Origin: Dreissena polymorpha
Taxonomy: Eukaryota > Mollusca > Bivalvia > Myida > Dreissenidae
DNA length: 64,000 nucleotides
Direction of reading: 5' to 3'
Assembly (NCBI RefSeq): GCF_020536995.1
Contig: NW_026273349.1
Coordinates: forward strand, 30,001-94,000
Shown: positions 12,775-25,872 of the stretch, piece after piece
Position numbering within the stretch: position 1 is the stretch's first letter
Layout of the letters: each line of letters begins with the position of its first letter
Notes under the pieces: model-generated
The model's database searches: none
Seen by the model: only the letters and a program-made list of their open reading frames with translations
Told to the model about the DNA's origin: nothing
Made by a program: the position numbers and the translations under genes

Positions 12775-14109
12775 TACAATTTAGGATTAAAATACTTAAA
12801 GGTGAAAAACAGACAAATGACAACAATTTTGCAAAAGTTCGCTTCAGCCAAACTTCCTTCCTTTCCGATCATCTAGATCTTTTATTTGTGGAAGTTTAAA
12901 GCGTGATCCGCTGAGAAGCACAGGAATTTACGGACAAATGTACGTTCATAAGTATCTACATGCGGACGGATGCATATTGCAAATGCAATGCTGTTATTTG
13001 AGGTGTGATTATTGTATTATTGTGGCATTTAAGAAGTTAAACCTCCAAAATTGTTGGCAATAGACCGTTTGCAACTTTATTGTGTGATGTATTTCTTTTT
13101 TCGTGTATTACAACTGTATTGTGTGATGTATTTCCTATTATTTCGTATATTACAAGCTACTTTAAAGATACTGTTTCAGGAGTTTTACTTTTTCCATTGT
13201 GGGTCCCCGTTGGTTTGTGAAGCTAGTTGGTTTATTCATTTTTCAAAATATGGTATAGAGGACTGTTGTGTAACAAATTTATTGGCTCTTTACCTTAATG
13301 GGCGAATCTCTACATCGATACTTTGTAGAAAAACAAATACAAATATATTAAATTTTACTTTACGTTTTTCCTCTTAGCCTGCCATGTTGACATGACATAC
13401 GTCAGTTTTATCGTATTGATTCAAAAACATACTGTTAACATAAAATAAACCTTTTAAACTTATTATTTCTAGTTGTACTAGTATATAGAAGTTAACGTAT
13501 GAAGACATGTTTTTCATAGCAATTAATACCATGCAAATGGAAAGTTTAAAACTTCGGACCTATGTTTAAATATGTGTGAGGGACAATACACATAATCTAT
13601 GACATGGGGTTGGTTTCAAAGGCAATCGATACACATTTTAGTGGTATTTCTCGTGTAGCTAATTTCATCGGTTAAAATGTACTTCCTTGGGGGCTTTGTG
13701 TCGTCATGACAAACAATTGTGATACAAGTTCACAAATAACGGCAGTAAGGCTTTACTCCTGATATTGCCGCAGACGTTTTACTTTTGTATGTATGTATAA
13801 TTTAAAACATCATTTTCAATATTGCATACCTTATTGCAACAATTTGAATAAATATTGTATAAAGGTGCACAACAATACATGTTTGTATATGTAATAACAT
13901 CAATTTCCTTACAAAGTTTCAGAATAAAAATCAACGTCATCATTTGAGAAGACAGTACAGAAGATATATGCTATTTTACGCAATTGTAATGTTGAATACA
14001 GACGCGCCTTTTAAAACTAGTCAAATAACAGTCAGATTACGGTGAACATCATATCGCGGTCACACAATCGCTTTATTTGTTGTCATCAGTAAAGTGATAT
14101 CTTGTAATT
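12775..14109. other. Intergenic between the duplication arms
   Basis: No gene recognised. The open frame at 13051-13377 is low-complexity, hydrophobic and partly internally repeated (TATTGTGTGATGTATTTC twice), and looks like chance. Confidence 0.5.
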
Positions 14110-15886
14110 TCGAAATTGATGGCAACATGAACAATATGTATACGTCATCGTGACAAAAAGGGAAGAGACCGCCTTCATGTATAAGGTATCTTCATAAACA
14201 TGGAGGAAAACTTTGGTATAATTATAAAGTATTGCATACTAAGAAGGTGTCTCGTTTCATGTCCCTATTTAATGCAATTAATTCATATTACAATCAATTA
14301 CAAATCACGGTGTTTACAAGAGACAAACAATACTCGTCAATCCGATTCTTTTGTTTAATCAAGGCAAAACAAAACAACACAAACATACCGACTGTTAACA
14401 TTTCAAACTGTTTAATGCAACTGTGTTGACCACGAAATAACTATATAACAGTACCGATTTTAAATGTAAATCATTTTTTAGCTATACGATGCGTTTATTG
14501 AATACTATCAACATGTACGATACTACACGTGCAACAATATCACATTGTTATAAATAAGGTGCATTTAATCCGTATGGGATGTGAAAGATAGTTCAATTAC
14601 TATGAAATCGTCCCCATACTCGTATGTTTTCGACCTATTCGATAAATAAGCGACAACAAACTTAATTGTGAAGCAGACGCAACACTTATTGATATCATAT
14701 CATCTGAGACGTAGGATTATCATGACATGAACATTATCTGATACTAGGCGAGACAATCAACGACTTTGTCCTTAATCATAGTGGCAACACGAAGCAATAC
14801 GTGGAACTGGCCTTAACTCGAGATATGTAAAAAAGCTTAACATAAGATAAACAGGGACGCTTGTGACACACCTTCTTGTTTGTCAGCAATAATTTATCAT
14901 TTGAAATAACTAGCGAAAAACGATGCGTCTTGTATTTCTACAGCAATACGTAATATAAACTGTATTGTATATTTTATATCCGGTCATTAAATATAGTCAA
15001 AACGTTTTTCTGATACACTTAAAAACATGCGCAATATTTTCAATAAAAACGGTATCGGACCTTACCTTTCTCGAAGGCCGAGCTGTGTCATGTATTTTGG
15101 ATTATCTGAGCGTGATATTGCATAACAGCCGCCTCGCAATCATACAACCGATAACTAACATATGTTCTGACTTACTTTAGTTAAATCGGTGATTAACATT
15201 TGCCTGTCCGGCAACTCACTGGAAATGAATGATGGGACTTGTGAGTTAATATTTTCATCATAAAGGTGTCATATTTGTTAACTCTTCCTGACCCTTACTC
15301 GCACTTGATCCAGCTATGTTCACAAACCACGAACGCATTAGTAAAGGTAGTATTATTAATATCGCAGCATAACTTTTCCAATTAGACTGTTACTGTGGTC
15401 AACATATGCTCATATTATATGTTTTAAAATGATTTGATGAACTAACAATAACATATTATATGATGTGATGACCACACAATAAAAATTCATACAGAAAATA
15501 AAACAGTCAACACTACAACTATCTATTAGTTGCTTAAAAAATATTTAATATAATAGTCCATGTATATATCCTTAAACCGTTGCATATGGAGCCATTTTAA
15601 ATCGACTTTTTTACTTCAAACGATTACGTCACCTGAAAGGTGATAAAAGGACATACTGCTATCGAGGAGGTCATTTTTAATAAGTGTTATTATCGGTTAA
15701 TGTCATAATTGTGTGTTTTTGCTCCATAGCTTACATATCTTCATAATTTGTTAAATATCGGTACTACTATACTAAGTTTCTTTAATAGCTTAACATTAAT
15801 AATAATTCTGCAGAAAAGAATTAAAAGAAACCAATTTGTATATGTTTGTATAAAAAAGAGCTTGATTTCTTTTAAAGTCATTAAAT

Positions 15887-18800
15887 ATGAAAACAGGATG
15901 TGTCGTTTATTTCTTTTATTTTGGCATACTTTCAAGGATATTACAAGCTATATTACAAATTCACACTTAATGCTTCATATAACGTACATATTGTTAATTA
16001 ATGATTAACTGTCCTTATAGCCTGACTTAAGTGTATTTATTGTTGGGTATTGTGTTGTGACTAAAGTACCGTAATGATGTTTCTTTGAACGACTGTAAAA
16101 CCATGGCGTCACAATGGCATAATTACATTATAATTACAACGCAATGCATTGTATGTCTTGCTTTAACGATTTTTTCGATCTTCATTTGTATTGTCGGGTG
16201 CGTTCTATGTCGATTATATTCTTGGCTTTTCATTTGCATTTGAACTTGTTTTGTTTACCAATATTTGTATTGAACGGGTATATGCGTTGGCACCAGTTCA
16301 AATCAATCGTTGATGTGTTTACATACTGATATGTAACACAAGTGTCTATTACGGTTATAGTTCAAATGTTAGGGATTCCGATATTTTACGAATAGGAATA
16401 GGCTTTCTCTTTATTACATAAGTGAATATAACGAATGCTTCACGGCATATACATTCAAACGTATTTACAATGTGGCATTTACTCAAGCAACATAGTGATT
16501 ATAAAATAACATAGACGATCTTTGTTCGAAGATGTACAAAGCGGTCGTGAGCCTTTGTTGCGACACAGTTGGTACATTAAATGGCCATACTGTATTGCCC
16601 AATAGTATTACTTGTATTATCTATATTACTGTAAAAGATAACACAAGTGCACGTAAAAATACAACTAATGTCTTAGACGCCCGACCAGCCCGCCGTTCCT
16701 GTGCCAACTTTAACCCGTTCTGCGAATGTCCTCAGTACGTAAATGGTTGTTATCCCTGCCCGGCCTCCTGCCAAACAGCTGCAGGTACGTACTATGTTCG
16801 AGCATATTGGTAATGGCCTTGCATGATTATGTAAGCTATGCTGACGTGTGTGTTTTATATGCTTTAAAGTTTTGCATATAGGACTTTATTCGCAGTGTTT
16901 AGTATGTAATATGTCTGAATCAAACTCCATTGTTTTGTTGATAAATGAATAGTGTGTATTTTCTTCTAAATGTACATATATTGTAAATGGAACCTTCTAC
17001 ACAGATGGTTTCGGAATTATTAAGCAAATGTCTAATTAATAGCGTAACAAAGTGTGTACGTAAGATTTACAGAAATTGTAATAGAAGTAAAATCTAGCAA
17101 ACATTTGTATAACATTATTTGTGATACAGATACATTTATGAGATTCTAACAATGACATCAGTAATTATATTTCAAATGGGTTGTTTATAAAAAGGTGAAT
17201 ACTTATTTGTAGGTTCTGCGACCAGCAGCCTTTTCGTGACCACTGCGCCCAGTATTTCTTCGTCCACACACGGAAGTGGATCATATTCCGCAGGAAACCA
17301 TGATCCTGTTAACATACATAACATATTAATTGATTAACAAGTTGATTTATTATAATAAGTATTCCTTAGTCTACAAAGTCTTTGGTTTGTGAATAACAAA
17401 ATAAGACATTTACATTATCAGGAGAGCAAGTTGTGTGATTAGCCGCCATTCGTTTTCTTGAATCACGTAGCCATTGCCTGTACAATACAATACAAAACGT
17501 ACACAACATATTCAAAAGTAAAAAAGTCGTAAATGCAGGTCAAAGGCAGACGTCAATCCATATTGCCCTTAATTAGTAAATACTGTATTTCATATACTCC
17601 ATGCTTGTACGATTTCCGCCTAATAATATTCTTAATTATGATAAACTGTGCTCTTTTGTAAAATTATTTGAATTATTGTGTTTTTGTACTTCAGCGATAG
17701 GCAAAGGCTTGTGGTGCGCAAACGTAAAACTGTTAACATTGCCGTAACTGTTAATGAAGAACCAATAATTGAGAAAGTGTGACAATAGATAGTGCCGTGC
17801 ATATAAACTTGATAGTAAGTCGCAGTTTTTTAGCGTTCAACTCTTTGGTGTATCTTTGCATTTTGTCCCCCATTACCGTCCTGTCCTGATGCCACGAAGA
17901 TAACATATGATGCCAGTAATTGCGCTATATGCTCCAGCGCAGGTAGAAAGACGAATGATTGCTTGTAAAGAATTCGGCTTAGCTAAAATGAATAATTACA
18001 CAGTGTTTTTTTTAACTGAAACGCAATGATTTTAATCCATATATCGATACATGTTTTGTAATGGTCTTACATCGGTGTGTGTCATATGCCGATAAGATTG
18101 ATATTGATTTAATTTTCTTTAAAACATAAGCATAACATCTCAAAAAATAATTAATACGAAACGAATACAAAGCCTACCCATCTTTGTTAAATTTATGCAG
18201 ATCATTTGCTTGTTATTCCAATAGAGCTATGCGATGTCAATTGACTGGCAATGTTCGCATTTTGTGAAATGATCTATATACGAGGTTCAAAATAAATGAC
18301 GAAACACCGGATACAAACATTAGCTTGCATACAAAGTCCGCTGAATGGAACCAGGCAGCGTTACACATAGTTTTACACAAAAATCCTTTTTTAATAGGAA
18401 ACCATAACCGACCGATTTCCTATACAAACAGCTGTCCACCCGCCAGCATGCCGATGGCAGATTGCCACATAGATCCGAATGGATGCTTGATATGTCAGGG
18501 ATCAAGTACGTTAACCTCTTTTGAATACATGCGTGTGGTAACAGCAGACGCCTTCTGAAGATGTAGATGTATTTGAATAGTCTTGCTAAGAAGGTGACAT
18601 TTTTGTTGTAACCCATAGTGTAATTAAATTGGTAACGTTGTTCGCATGTTTGAGTGGTAATGAATAAGACTAAATATATATGTAGCAGGTACTGTCTTCG
18701 AGGTTTACTTAAAAATGAGATTAAACCTCGGTAGTATGGTTAGTGGCTTGAGATAATATACTATATAACTATAACATATAATATATGTTAGCATCTTTTT

Positions 18801-19594
18801 TTTAAGCTTTTCTGTGGTTTATAGAGAAACACTAGATAATTAAAACGAGTATTTTATTGTTTCAAACAATTAACATAAACAGTGAAAATTATTGATGATT
18901 TTCATTGTTTTACCGAAACTATTTTTGGATATGTTTGGTTTTCAAATTGTGACCCCGAATGTTACCAAGGGCGGCTACTCTACATTGATTGTTTATAACA
19001 ACATACAGATAACCCTCCTTTGAACATGCATGTTATGAAATTTCGGGGCGCCCAACAGGGGATTAGATTGTCAGGGAAGGCAGAAATACAAAATTTCATT
19101 TGTAAGCATACAATAAAGATAATCCGATGCAATATCGATTTTAATTCAATCGTGATGATAAATAAAATATTTTGTCAATGATAATTCGTTAATTGAAATC
19201 GATATTCCACCGACTCCAACACATATGCTCTATATATTTACCAATCGTTGAGTGACTCTAATTCTAATTTTAGTCGTTACAACAACTACACCATTGACAA
19301 CTAAACACCTGCGTAAACAATAACGACCAACAACAATTACGTCCATAACTACGAAATCAACGTGGCAAACAACAGCCAAAACTATTACAGGAAAATCAAC
19401 AACGCAACAGCCAACCATTTCAACAACACCAGCAAACACAACATTAACGCCGATACAAGTCATTTCACAAGAAACAACATCCACTATCAGAACGCCCACA
19501 AAAACGACTAGCGCAACTCCTGTGACAACTAAGATAATACCGCAAACAACCTCGAAGACTGTGCGATCTCTGGCAATGTGACTTTAGCCCTTAG
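15887..19594 (+). pseudogene. Decayed duplicate of the antistasin-type / mucin-like gene
   Basis: All six exons have counterparts: exon 1 remnant 15887-15925, exon 2 16677-16784 (108 nt, frame kept), exon 3 17213-17308 (about 159 nt shorter), exon 4 17862-17942, exon 5 18398-18505 (frame kept), exon 6 19274-19594. Damage seen: exon 1 is frameshifted and its GTAAGT donor now reads TACAAG; the exon 3 donor GT has become TT, though a nearby GT could serve; the exon 4 acceptor CAG is now CAT; exon 6 has an in-frame TAA at 19321-19323 and has lost the Ser/Thr/Ala repeat. Exons 2 and 5 keep every cysteine (NPFCECPQYVNGCYPC, DCHIDPNGCLICQGSS), so a shorter transcript starting elsewhere cannot be excluded. 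Host gene relic; inferred non-functional. Confidence 0.8.
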
Positions 19595-19635
19595 AACCAT
19601 GGTGAATGCACGATTAAAGTATGCACATAAAAGCA

Positions 19636-21900
19636 ATAAAACATTTTTCAGGTTGCTGTTCGTTTTTTTTTAAATAAGTTGATAATAAATGTTATGAGTG
19701 ATGACAGCGACTTCAATAGCAGGCGATATAATTACTCCCCCGCCCCCACCATTTACTTAACCATTATGTCCTCATGCATACTGTCTAGTAAGTGGATGTA
19801 TAATGCATGTCAATTAACAATTCAACACTAATGTTTTATATTAAATGGAAATGGTATTCAATTCAGACTATTTGCCTTTACAATAACTATTATTCATTTT
19901 GCAGCAGATACGCTTACATGTGTAGACCAATTTATATAGATATAGACTGACAAATTTGCATTTTGAATGCGTTTTTATATTTAAAAAAACATGTTCAATC
20001 CACATTGTATATAGTTGTACACGAAACAAATCCAGTGTTTTTCTCTCACGTTTGCTGTTTCTAGATGAGTTATGTAGCTATTACCGCTTTCATCTATACC
20101 GAATTTCCACTGCGCTGAATTAAAATGTAAAAACATCTTAACCCTGCCAAGTTTTTGCTTTAACGCATCAAGCTTTGTTTTCGATTATCTGTGAATTTCC
20201 GCAGCCGATAGATTATGTGGCAGATGTTACAAAATAGGACACGCTAATATCAGATTATTATATGGAATGACACATGCGATAAATTTAATTAGATGATCCA
20301 ATCAACCATTTATAATTTAACCATACATGTACTAAACATCGTATGCGTAACTCCATCTTATTTATGCCGGTTAGTTATACTATGTAATGTAAAAAAATCA
20401 ACTAGTTGATTTCAAACCGTTGATAAGTAGATCACAACTATCAGATAACATTAATCAAACAATCGACAACCAACATAAACTAAAAAATCTTCATTCAATG
20501 TAATTCATACGCCTACAGTCAGAATATTAAATATTCATAAAATCCTGTATTTCCTAATTACTGTGGCAATTATAATCAAAGCGCTGAACGCACTGAATTT
20601 GTTCGCTGTTGTATAATCTTAGACGCAACTCAGTTTTCAAAATTATGTTATAGCTTTTTATATCGCAAGTTTGAAATGACTTCAACCCATTCAAATTTTT
20701 AAAGAGTTTGTCTAAAAGCACAGGTCGATATGTGTTGGGTTTTTTCTCAAATCATTGATACAGCTAATCAGTGTGCACAGGCTAATCTTATTTGGCATGC
20801 ATTAAGCCCCGTTTTTCCTGAAATCAGCCAAAATTTACAGTTTTCAATGATAAACACTAGACTGGCAAACGCTGTCTTACAAGCTGTTAAATACTTTTGA
20901 ATACATACACACTATGCAGTGTACCAGTGGGAAGTATAAACAGGCAGATGCGATGGTTAGAGCAGACGCTCCTAGCATTCGTCGTCTGCTTAATTTAACT
21001 GCAGTTATCCACACAGGCAGTCACGGGTTATGGTTCCTAGCGTACTTAACGCAGACTGACTTGCAAATTTGCCTCTGCATTATGTGTGAGCTAACGCTCA
21101 CAAATAAAAAGTGCAATAGTACGAGTCAAAAGGACTGAATCCCATCAACTCATATACATTATAAACTTTAAAACTGTGCTCGGGGGTCTTATAAAAAATA
21201 ATTTCACTGCATATTATCTTAGCAGAATAATAATCGATGGCATGTAGTAAAGTTTATGTATATTTGTTTGTATAACCTATAATAATTTGGAAATTAATTG
21301 ATACGCACAAACATGTATGTCTTTGCGCACTTAAACACGCTTTCTGAATTGATATATTATCTTTGACACAATGACCTCTGACTATATACCATGACATATC
21401 AATATTAAGTGTATTACAATATAATTACAAGATAAGTATTGATGCAAAGCAGCAAAGGGAGTCAGGAATTTCAGTGTAAAAGGCACTCAATGAAGTTTCA
21501 TGGAACGATTTTTTCTACTGTAAATATTAATATATTGGCCGATTAAACAAAATAGAAAAGATACTGGTATAACCATTATCTATAAGTGTGTTTTATAACT
21601 CCCAAATAACCATTATCTATAATATTGTGTTATAACCCCAAATTACCATTATATATGATTTTGTGTTGTAACCCCCAAATATTTCATAGTTCCTTTTATT
21701 TACATTGGTTTCTTTTTTTTACTGGCATCCGTGTGCAGTTTTCATTAATGGAACTGAACTGTGTCGGTTTTAAAAAATCTGCTTCATCTTGTAAGAGTAA
21801 TTTCATATTTTTCTCAACTTCAAGGGGAGATGATTCTGAACTTATACTTACGTTGCTCATGTACGATAGGGGTTGAGTACTCATTAATATGAACACACTG
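19636..21900. other. Intergenic, tail of the right duplication arm
   Basis: Holds non-coding matches to the left arm up to about 21.4 kb and a degenerate GTCGTCC-family remnant near 20720-20830. No exon recognised. Confidence 0.5.
20720..20830. mobile_element. Degenerate GTCGTCC-family remnant
   Basis: Only the terminal half survives: CACAGGCTAATCTTATTTGGC then GCATTAAGCCCCGTTTTTCC. It is one of the very few traces of this family in the first 20 kb. Confidence 0.5.
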
Positions 21901-21902
21901 TA

Positions 21903-22580
21903 AAAGTTTTAATGTGTTAACGTACCCCCCCCCCCTTCACCCTTTCACACATATATTTCATGGGCAGAATAAAAACAAAAAATGGTTACAATAAAACAGC
22001 ATATGTATTTAAACTAAAATGTCTACATCAAAACAAAAAGTTAACATAGAACACAAATAAAATAATTTGATTATACTGGTGCTCGAACCTTGGGCCTCTC
22101 ACATGTGAAACGAGCGTGTAACCACTTCACTGCGAAACTGCTTGAAAAATCACCTTCTAGCTAAGATATTAATAAGCTATTAATGGTCGGTTTAAATGTA
22201 AACCCGGAAGTTTAAACGCTGGATAGTGAACGGGGTTAAAGGTCCATACCAAAGGCACCATACCACTGACAAGATACGGGTCAGGCCTGCGGCCTTCTAT
22301 ATGTGGTTCTTAAAAAACCCTGTATGAGGACTTGATAGTAATGAGACTGGGGTGTTGTGATGGTGCTACTCATAGATAAGCGGCTGCTTCTTTTATCAAG
22401 ACTCATTATTTCAATTAATAATACTTATCGCGCTTCGCGCTCTATAGCGCCTTTATTAGTAACTAGGTGGTTGCTAGGATAGTGGAACAAAGAAGGCTTT
22501 AATATGTTTACGTATCCCCCCCCACTCTCTCACACATATATTTCAGGGGCATAATAAAAACAAAAGCTATAGTTATAAAC
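21903..22580. mobile_element. Repeat with tRNA-Val-like core and a repeated C-rich flank
   Basis: A C-rich head followed by TTCAC...CACACATATATTTCA occurs at 21924-21965 and again at 22515-22560 in the same orientation. Between them, minus strand 22082-22143 resembles tRNA-Val (TAGTGG-type A box, CAC-like anticodon region, GGTTCGAGCACC B box). Possibly a tRNA-derived element with duplicated ends. Boundaries are uncertain. Confidence 0.45.
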
Positions 22581-22637
22581 CATGACATGTGAAGAAATTT
22601 AGCTAACTTTGAATTAATATTGATATAATAATACATT

Positions 22638-23076
22638 AACAAGAGCACCGCTTAACGGGTGCCACGCTCGGCTGCGAAAGCTTGTCAGAATTATTTTTTT
22701 ATAGGTCACAGTGACCTTGACCTTTGACCTAGTGACCCAAAATGAGTGCGGCGTGTAGAACTCTTCAAGGTGCATCTACATATGAAGTTTCAAAGTTGTA
22801 GGTGGAAGTACTGTGATGTTAGAGGCAAAGTTAAAGTTTTATATTAGAGGGCACAGTGACCTTGACCTTTGAGCTAGTGACCCAAACATGGGTGTGGCGT
22901 GTAGAACTCATCAAGGTGCATGTACATATGAAGTTTCAAAGTTGTAGGTGGAAGCACTTTAATTTTAGAGCCAACGTAAAGGTTTAAGCACGACGGCGGA
23001 CGTCGGACGGCGGACGGCGGACGACGAAGAGGCTATGACAATACCTCGGAGTTTTCTCCGAAAACAGCCGAGCTAA
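22638..23076 (+). mobile_element. Bivalve-type non-autonomous element with nuclear-receptor-like sites
   Basis: Starts AACAAGAGCACCGC and ends GCCGAGCTAAT. GCTCGGCTG near the start is the complement of CAGCCGAGC near the end. A tight hairpin GTTTTC-TCC-GAAAAC lies 10 bases before CTAA, which resembles a Helitron 3' end, though no 5' TC end was seen. It holds two direct internal repeats of about 140 bases, each with a TGACCTTTGA core, and GGCGGACG repeats near 22990-23025. Confidence 0.6.
22703..22730. promoter_or_regulatory. Perfect ERE palindrome plus DR1-type half sites within the element
   Basis: AGGTCACAGTGACCT at 22703-22717 is the textbook consensus oestrogen response element. TGACCTTTGACCT at 22718-22730 is, on the other strand, a perfect direct repeat of AGGTCA spaced by one base. 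A weaker copy of the block is at about 22857-22880. Binding is not shown. Confidence 0.5.
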
Positions 23077-23099
23077 TTATACAATCTTAAGGTCACCTA

Positions 23100-24240
23100 A
23101 AGCCAAAAGGCAACATATGAATACAGGCGCAGTTCACCACAAAATGTCAAAGTTGTCCGAATTTTACGTAGCATAAAGATGTATAAGTTATAATGTTTCT
23201 TTAAACATGTAGCACAATAATATATAACTTATATTTTAATAAAAACAGCCAGATTAATGACAACTAGATGTACATAATTTAGTATCAGTATAAAGCCATT
23301 GCGTGATTTTGACTGGCCGCGTGTCATTTGAAAGCCATATTATCTCGTTCCGTCACTTTTCGTCACTGAAAAACGGACCGATTTTAGTGACCACTTCAGA
23401 TAAAATATTGTTTTGCGTTTGTGACTTTTGGTAGTCCCTCATTGTTTTTAGCAATGAAAGTATCCCTAAAGTCATCCTCTCCGGAACTAGAAAAATATGG
23501 CTTTCAAATGAAACAAGGCCAGTCAATATCCCGCAATGTTTTCAGCTGTTGATCGCTTAAGAGTTCCTCTATGCAACAGCACGTCTAACAATCTAATGTT
23601 CTTTGCCTTTAAGGCTTTTCATGACTTAAATAAACTGAATTATGGATTGCAGTAACAGTAAAGATGTGGGCCATATTGTCAGTAATTTGACATGGTAAAG
23701 CAAAGATCCCAGTGCTTCAACATCATCAGGAGCACTGTGGGCGTTGCAGGTTGCCTTGAGAACACGTTCACTTGATCTACCTGTTTGAGTGACTGTCCAG
23801 GATACGATTTTTAAAAACCGGCAAACAAGCACATTACATATTGACAAGTCATTGGACTCAAAATTATCGCTTGTGAAAAGAATTCAACATTTATATGAAT
23901 AGCTCAGAATTGTAATATACCTATGCTCCTTTATAAGATTTATTACTAAAAGTAATGAAATTATTTGAAAAAAAATGTAATATTTGGAATAGCTTTTAAT
24001 ATTTATAATAACAATCACAAATATTTTTAATAGTGTGCCTGCCCTGGGGTTCTAACAAAAAGTCTTTTTAAAAATGTAATTTTACCAAACTATGAACACA
24101 GTGCTTTTAATAAAACAGTTATTATTAATATGTTTCATGTTCATCTGGAATAGGAAATAAGAAGACAGTTGATGAGAAAAAAATACTAAAATTTGGCACC
24201 AGAATAGTCAATAACATTGTATTAAAAGTTAGTTTTTACC
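23100..24240. other. Intergenic, unidentified
   Basis: No TIRs or exons recognised with confidence. A minus-strand open frame at 23626-23847 has a plausible amino-acid mix (TGRSSERVLKATCNAHS) but no clear splice context. Confidence 0.4.
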
Positions 24241-24241
24241 C

Positions 24242-24426
24242 TTACTCCATTTCTTTCTCATAAGCACCAATGGCAGCCTTGTTAGACGACGCAGTTGTGA
24301 TTTTCTTGATGGCCTCCCAAGCACGAGCCTCCATCTTCTTAAGATTTCTATTTGCAATAAGCGTTATGTTAAGAGTGGTAAGGAAGTTATTTACCTTCAT
24401 CGGCCTGTCCAAACTGACTTTCATAG
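24242..24426 (-). CDS. Isolated candidate terminal exon, function unknown
   Basis: Minus strand: an acceptor with pyrimidine tract (TTCTCTGTTCAG) precedes 62 bases of phase-1 entry and an open frame of 60 codons ending in TAA at 24242-24244. The peptide is rich in Lys, Ala and Glu (MEARAWEAIKKITTASSNKA then AIGAYEKEME), as in an amphipathic helix. Codon use looks coding. No upstream exon was found to the right, so it may be the last exon of a gene with large introns, or a relic. I do not recognise the family. Confidence 0.35.
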
Positions 24427-24562
24427 CTGAACAGAGAATTGAAAATGAAAACGAAATAAGGCCGTAGTTACTTAATAATGACGTCACAATGTATTTTCAT
24501 AGAATCCATTCGTATCAATATTACATTATTAAATAACATGAATGAGCAATTAATTGGATTAA

Positions 24563-24605
24563 TGCAAATGCATTAAGCCACGTTTTCCCAGAGCGAGGCT
24601 CAGTT
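24563..24605 (+). mobile_element. GTCGTCC-family fragment (terminal end only)
   Basis: GCATTAAGCC...GTTTTCCCAGAGCGAGGCTCA is the usual outer end of the family; the rest is missing. Confidence 0.55.
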
Positions 24606-24616
24606 CTATGTATAAG

Positions 24617-24842
24617 CGTATATGGAACTTACACGACTAGCGTATATCGGACGTTACACGACTAGCGTATATCGGACGTTACACGACTATCGTATATCGG
24701 ACGTTATACGACTAGCGTATATCGGACGTTACACGTCTAGCGTATATCGGACGTTACACGACTAGCGTATATCGGACGTTACACGACTTGCGTATATCGG
24801 ACGTTACACGACTAGCGTATATCGGACGTTACACGACTAGCG
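24617..24842 (+). repeat. 25-bp minisatellite, nine units
   Basis: Unit CGTATATCGGACGTTACACG plus ACTAG, repeated about nine times with very few substitutions. It starts just after a GTCGTCC-family end. Confidence 0.95.
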
Positions 24843-25320
24843 TTTTTGTTGAAAAGCCATGTTTGTGGGCCATTAGAAAACACGTCAGAGTTTTGATGAG
24901 AATGAATTTTAGTATATATTGACCGAACCAAACATTCATTGATAATAGATAACATATGTTATTCATATATTTAAAGGATTTTTATAAAAAGGTAATTTGA
25001 CTTTTTCGATTTGTAACAATGTATATATTTGTATGAAAAAAATGACATCTGAATTGTACAATAATGATGCTCGTCGTATTTGCGAGTGTTGCTGTGTTCA
25101 TACACTTAATAGACCTACATGTAATTACTTAGCAAATGCAATTAAAGGAAATCAGGGACGAGTATTAAGAGTGCATTAATTTGGGCATTAACTTTTTACA
25201 TTTTGTAAATACATTATATTTACAATACTACTCTACTATATTAGCGGTAAATAAACGAGTTGACGTTTGTTTTTTTACAAATACGAATGTAATAAATAAT
25301 TATAATATTACATTTTATGT

Positions 25321-25480
25321 TAATTCATTTACTTTAAGTGTAATTCATTTACTTTAAGTGTAATTCATTTACTTTAAGTGTAATTCATTTACTTTAAGTG
25401 TAATTCATTTACTTTAAGTGTAATTCATTTACTTTAAGTGTAATTCATTTACTTTAAGTGTAATTCATTTACTTTAAGAG
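25321..25480 (+). repeat. 20-bp minisatellite, eight units
   Basis: TAATTCATTTACTTTAAGTG repeated exactly; only the last unit differs (ends AG). Near-perfect identity implies recent growth or ongoing homogenisation. Confidence 0.97.
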
Positions 25481-25601
25481 CCATTCACCAAATCAGTTAG
25501 TAAAGAAAATATCTAGACGAAAATTTACACACAAAGCGAGGTCCAATTTTGACATTTTAAAACTAAATGAAATGTCATCAGAAATATATTAAATGGGCAT
25601 C

Positions 25602-25815
25602 GATCTTGGAAAACGGGGATAAATGCAAGTGCGTAAATTGTCGTCCAAGATAAGCCTGTGCAGTCCGCACAGGCTAATCAGGGACGACACTTTCCGCCTA
25701 AACTGGATTTTTGCAAAGAAGAGACTATCTTTAAACGAAAAATACAATACAAGCGGAAAATGTCGTCCCTGATAAGTATCTGCGGATTAAACCCCCTTTT
25801 CACAAAGCACGGCCC
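25602..25815. mobile_element. GTCGTCC-family palindromic element
   Basis: Full 5' half (GTCGTCCAAGATAAGCCTG, then CACAGGCTAATCAGGGACGA) and internal AAACTGGATTTTTGC, AAACGAAAAATAC. The right half is shortened. The family is about 230-290 bases, largely self-complementary and without coding capacity. Confidence 0.8.
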
Positions 25816-25872
25816 ATTAGCCTTATTTTATCGTCGCTCTGGGATATTGTACATTTTTGTATATTTATATAT

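Larger units (their letters stand above)
14110..21400 (+). repeat. Right arm of the tandem segmental duplication
   Basis: Direct-orientation partner of 1860-10100. It carries the decayed gene copy at 15887-19594. The offset shifts from about 11.4 kb at exon 1 to about 10.7 kb at the stop codon, so this arm has lost more sequence. Everything outside the exon matches looks non-coding. Confidence 0.8.

Noticed and set aside
22082-22143. Possible functional tRNA-Val gene on the minus strand
   Set aside because: Resemblance is good over the boxes but the acceptor ends do not pair and the surrounding sequence is repetitive.
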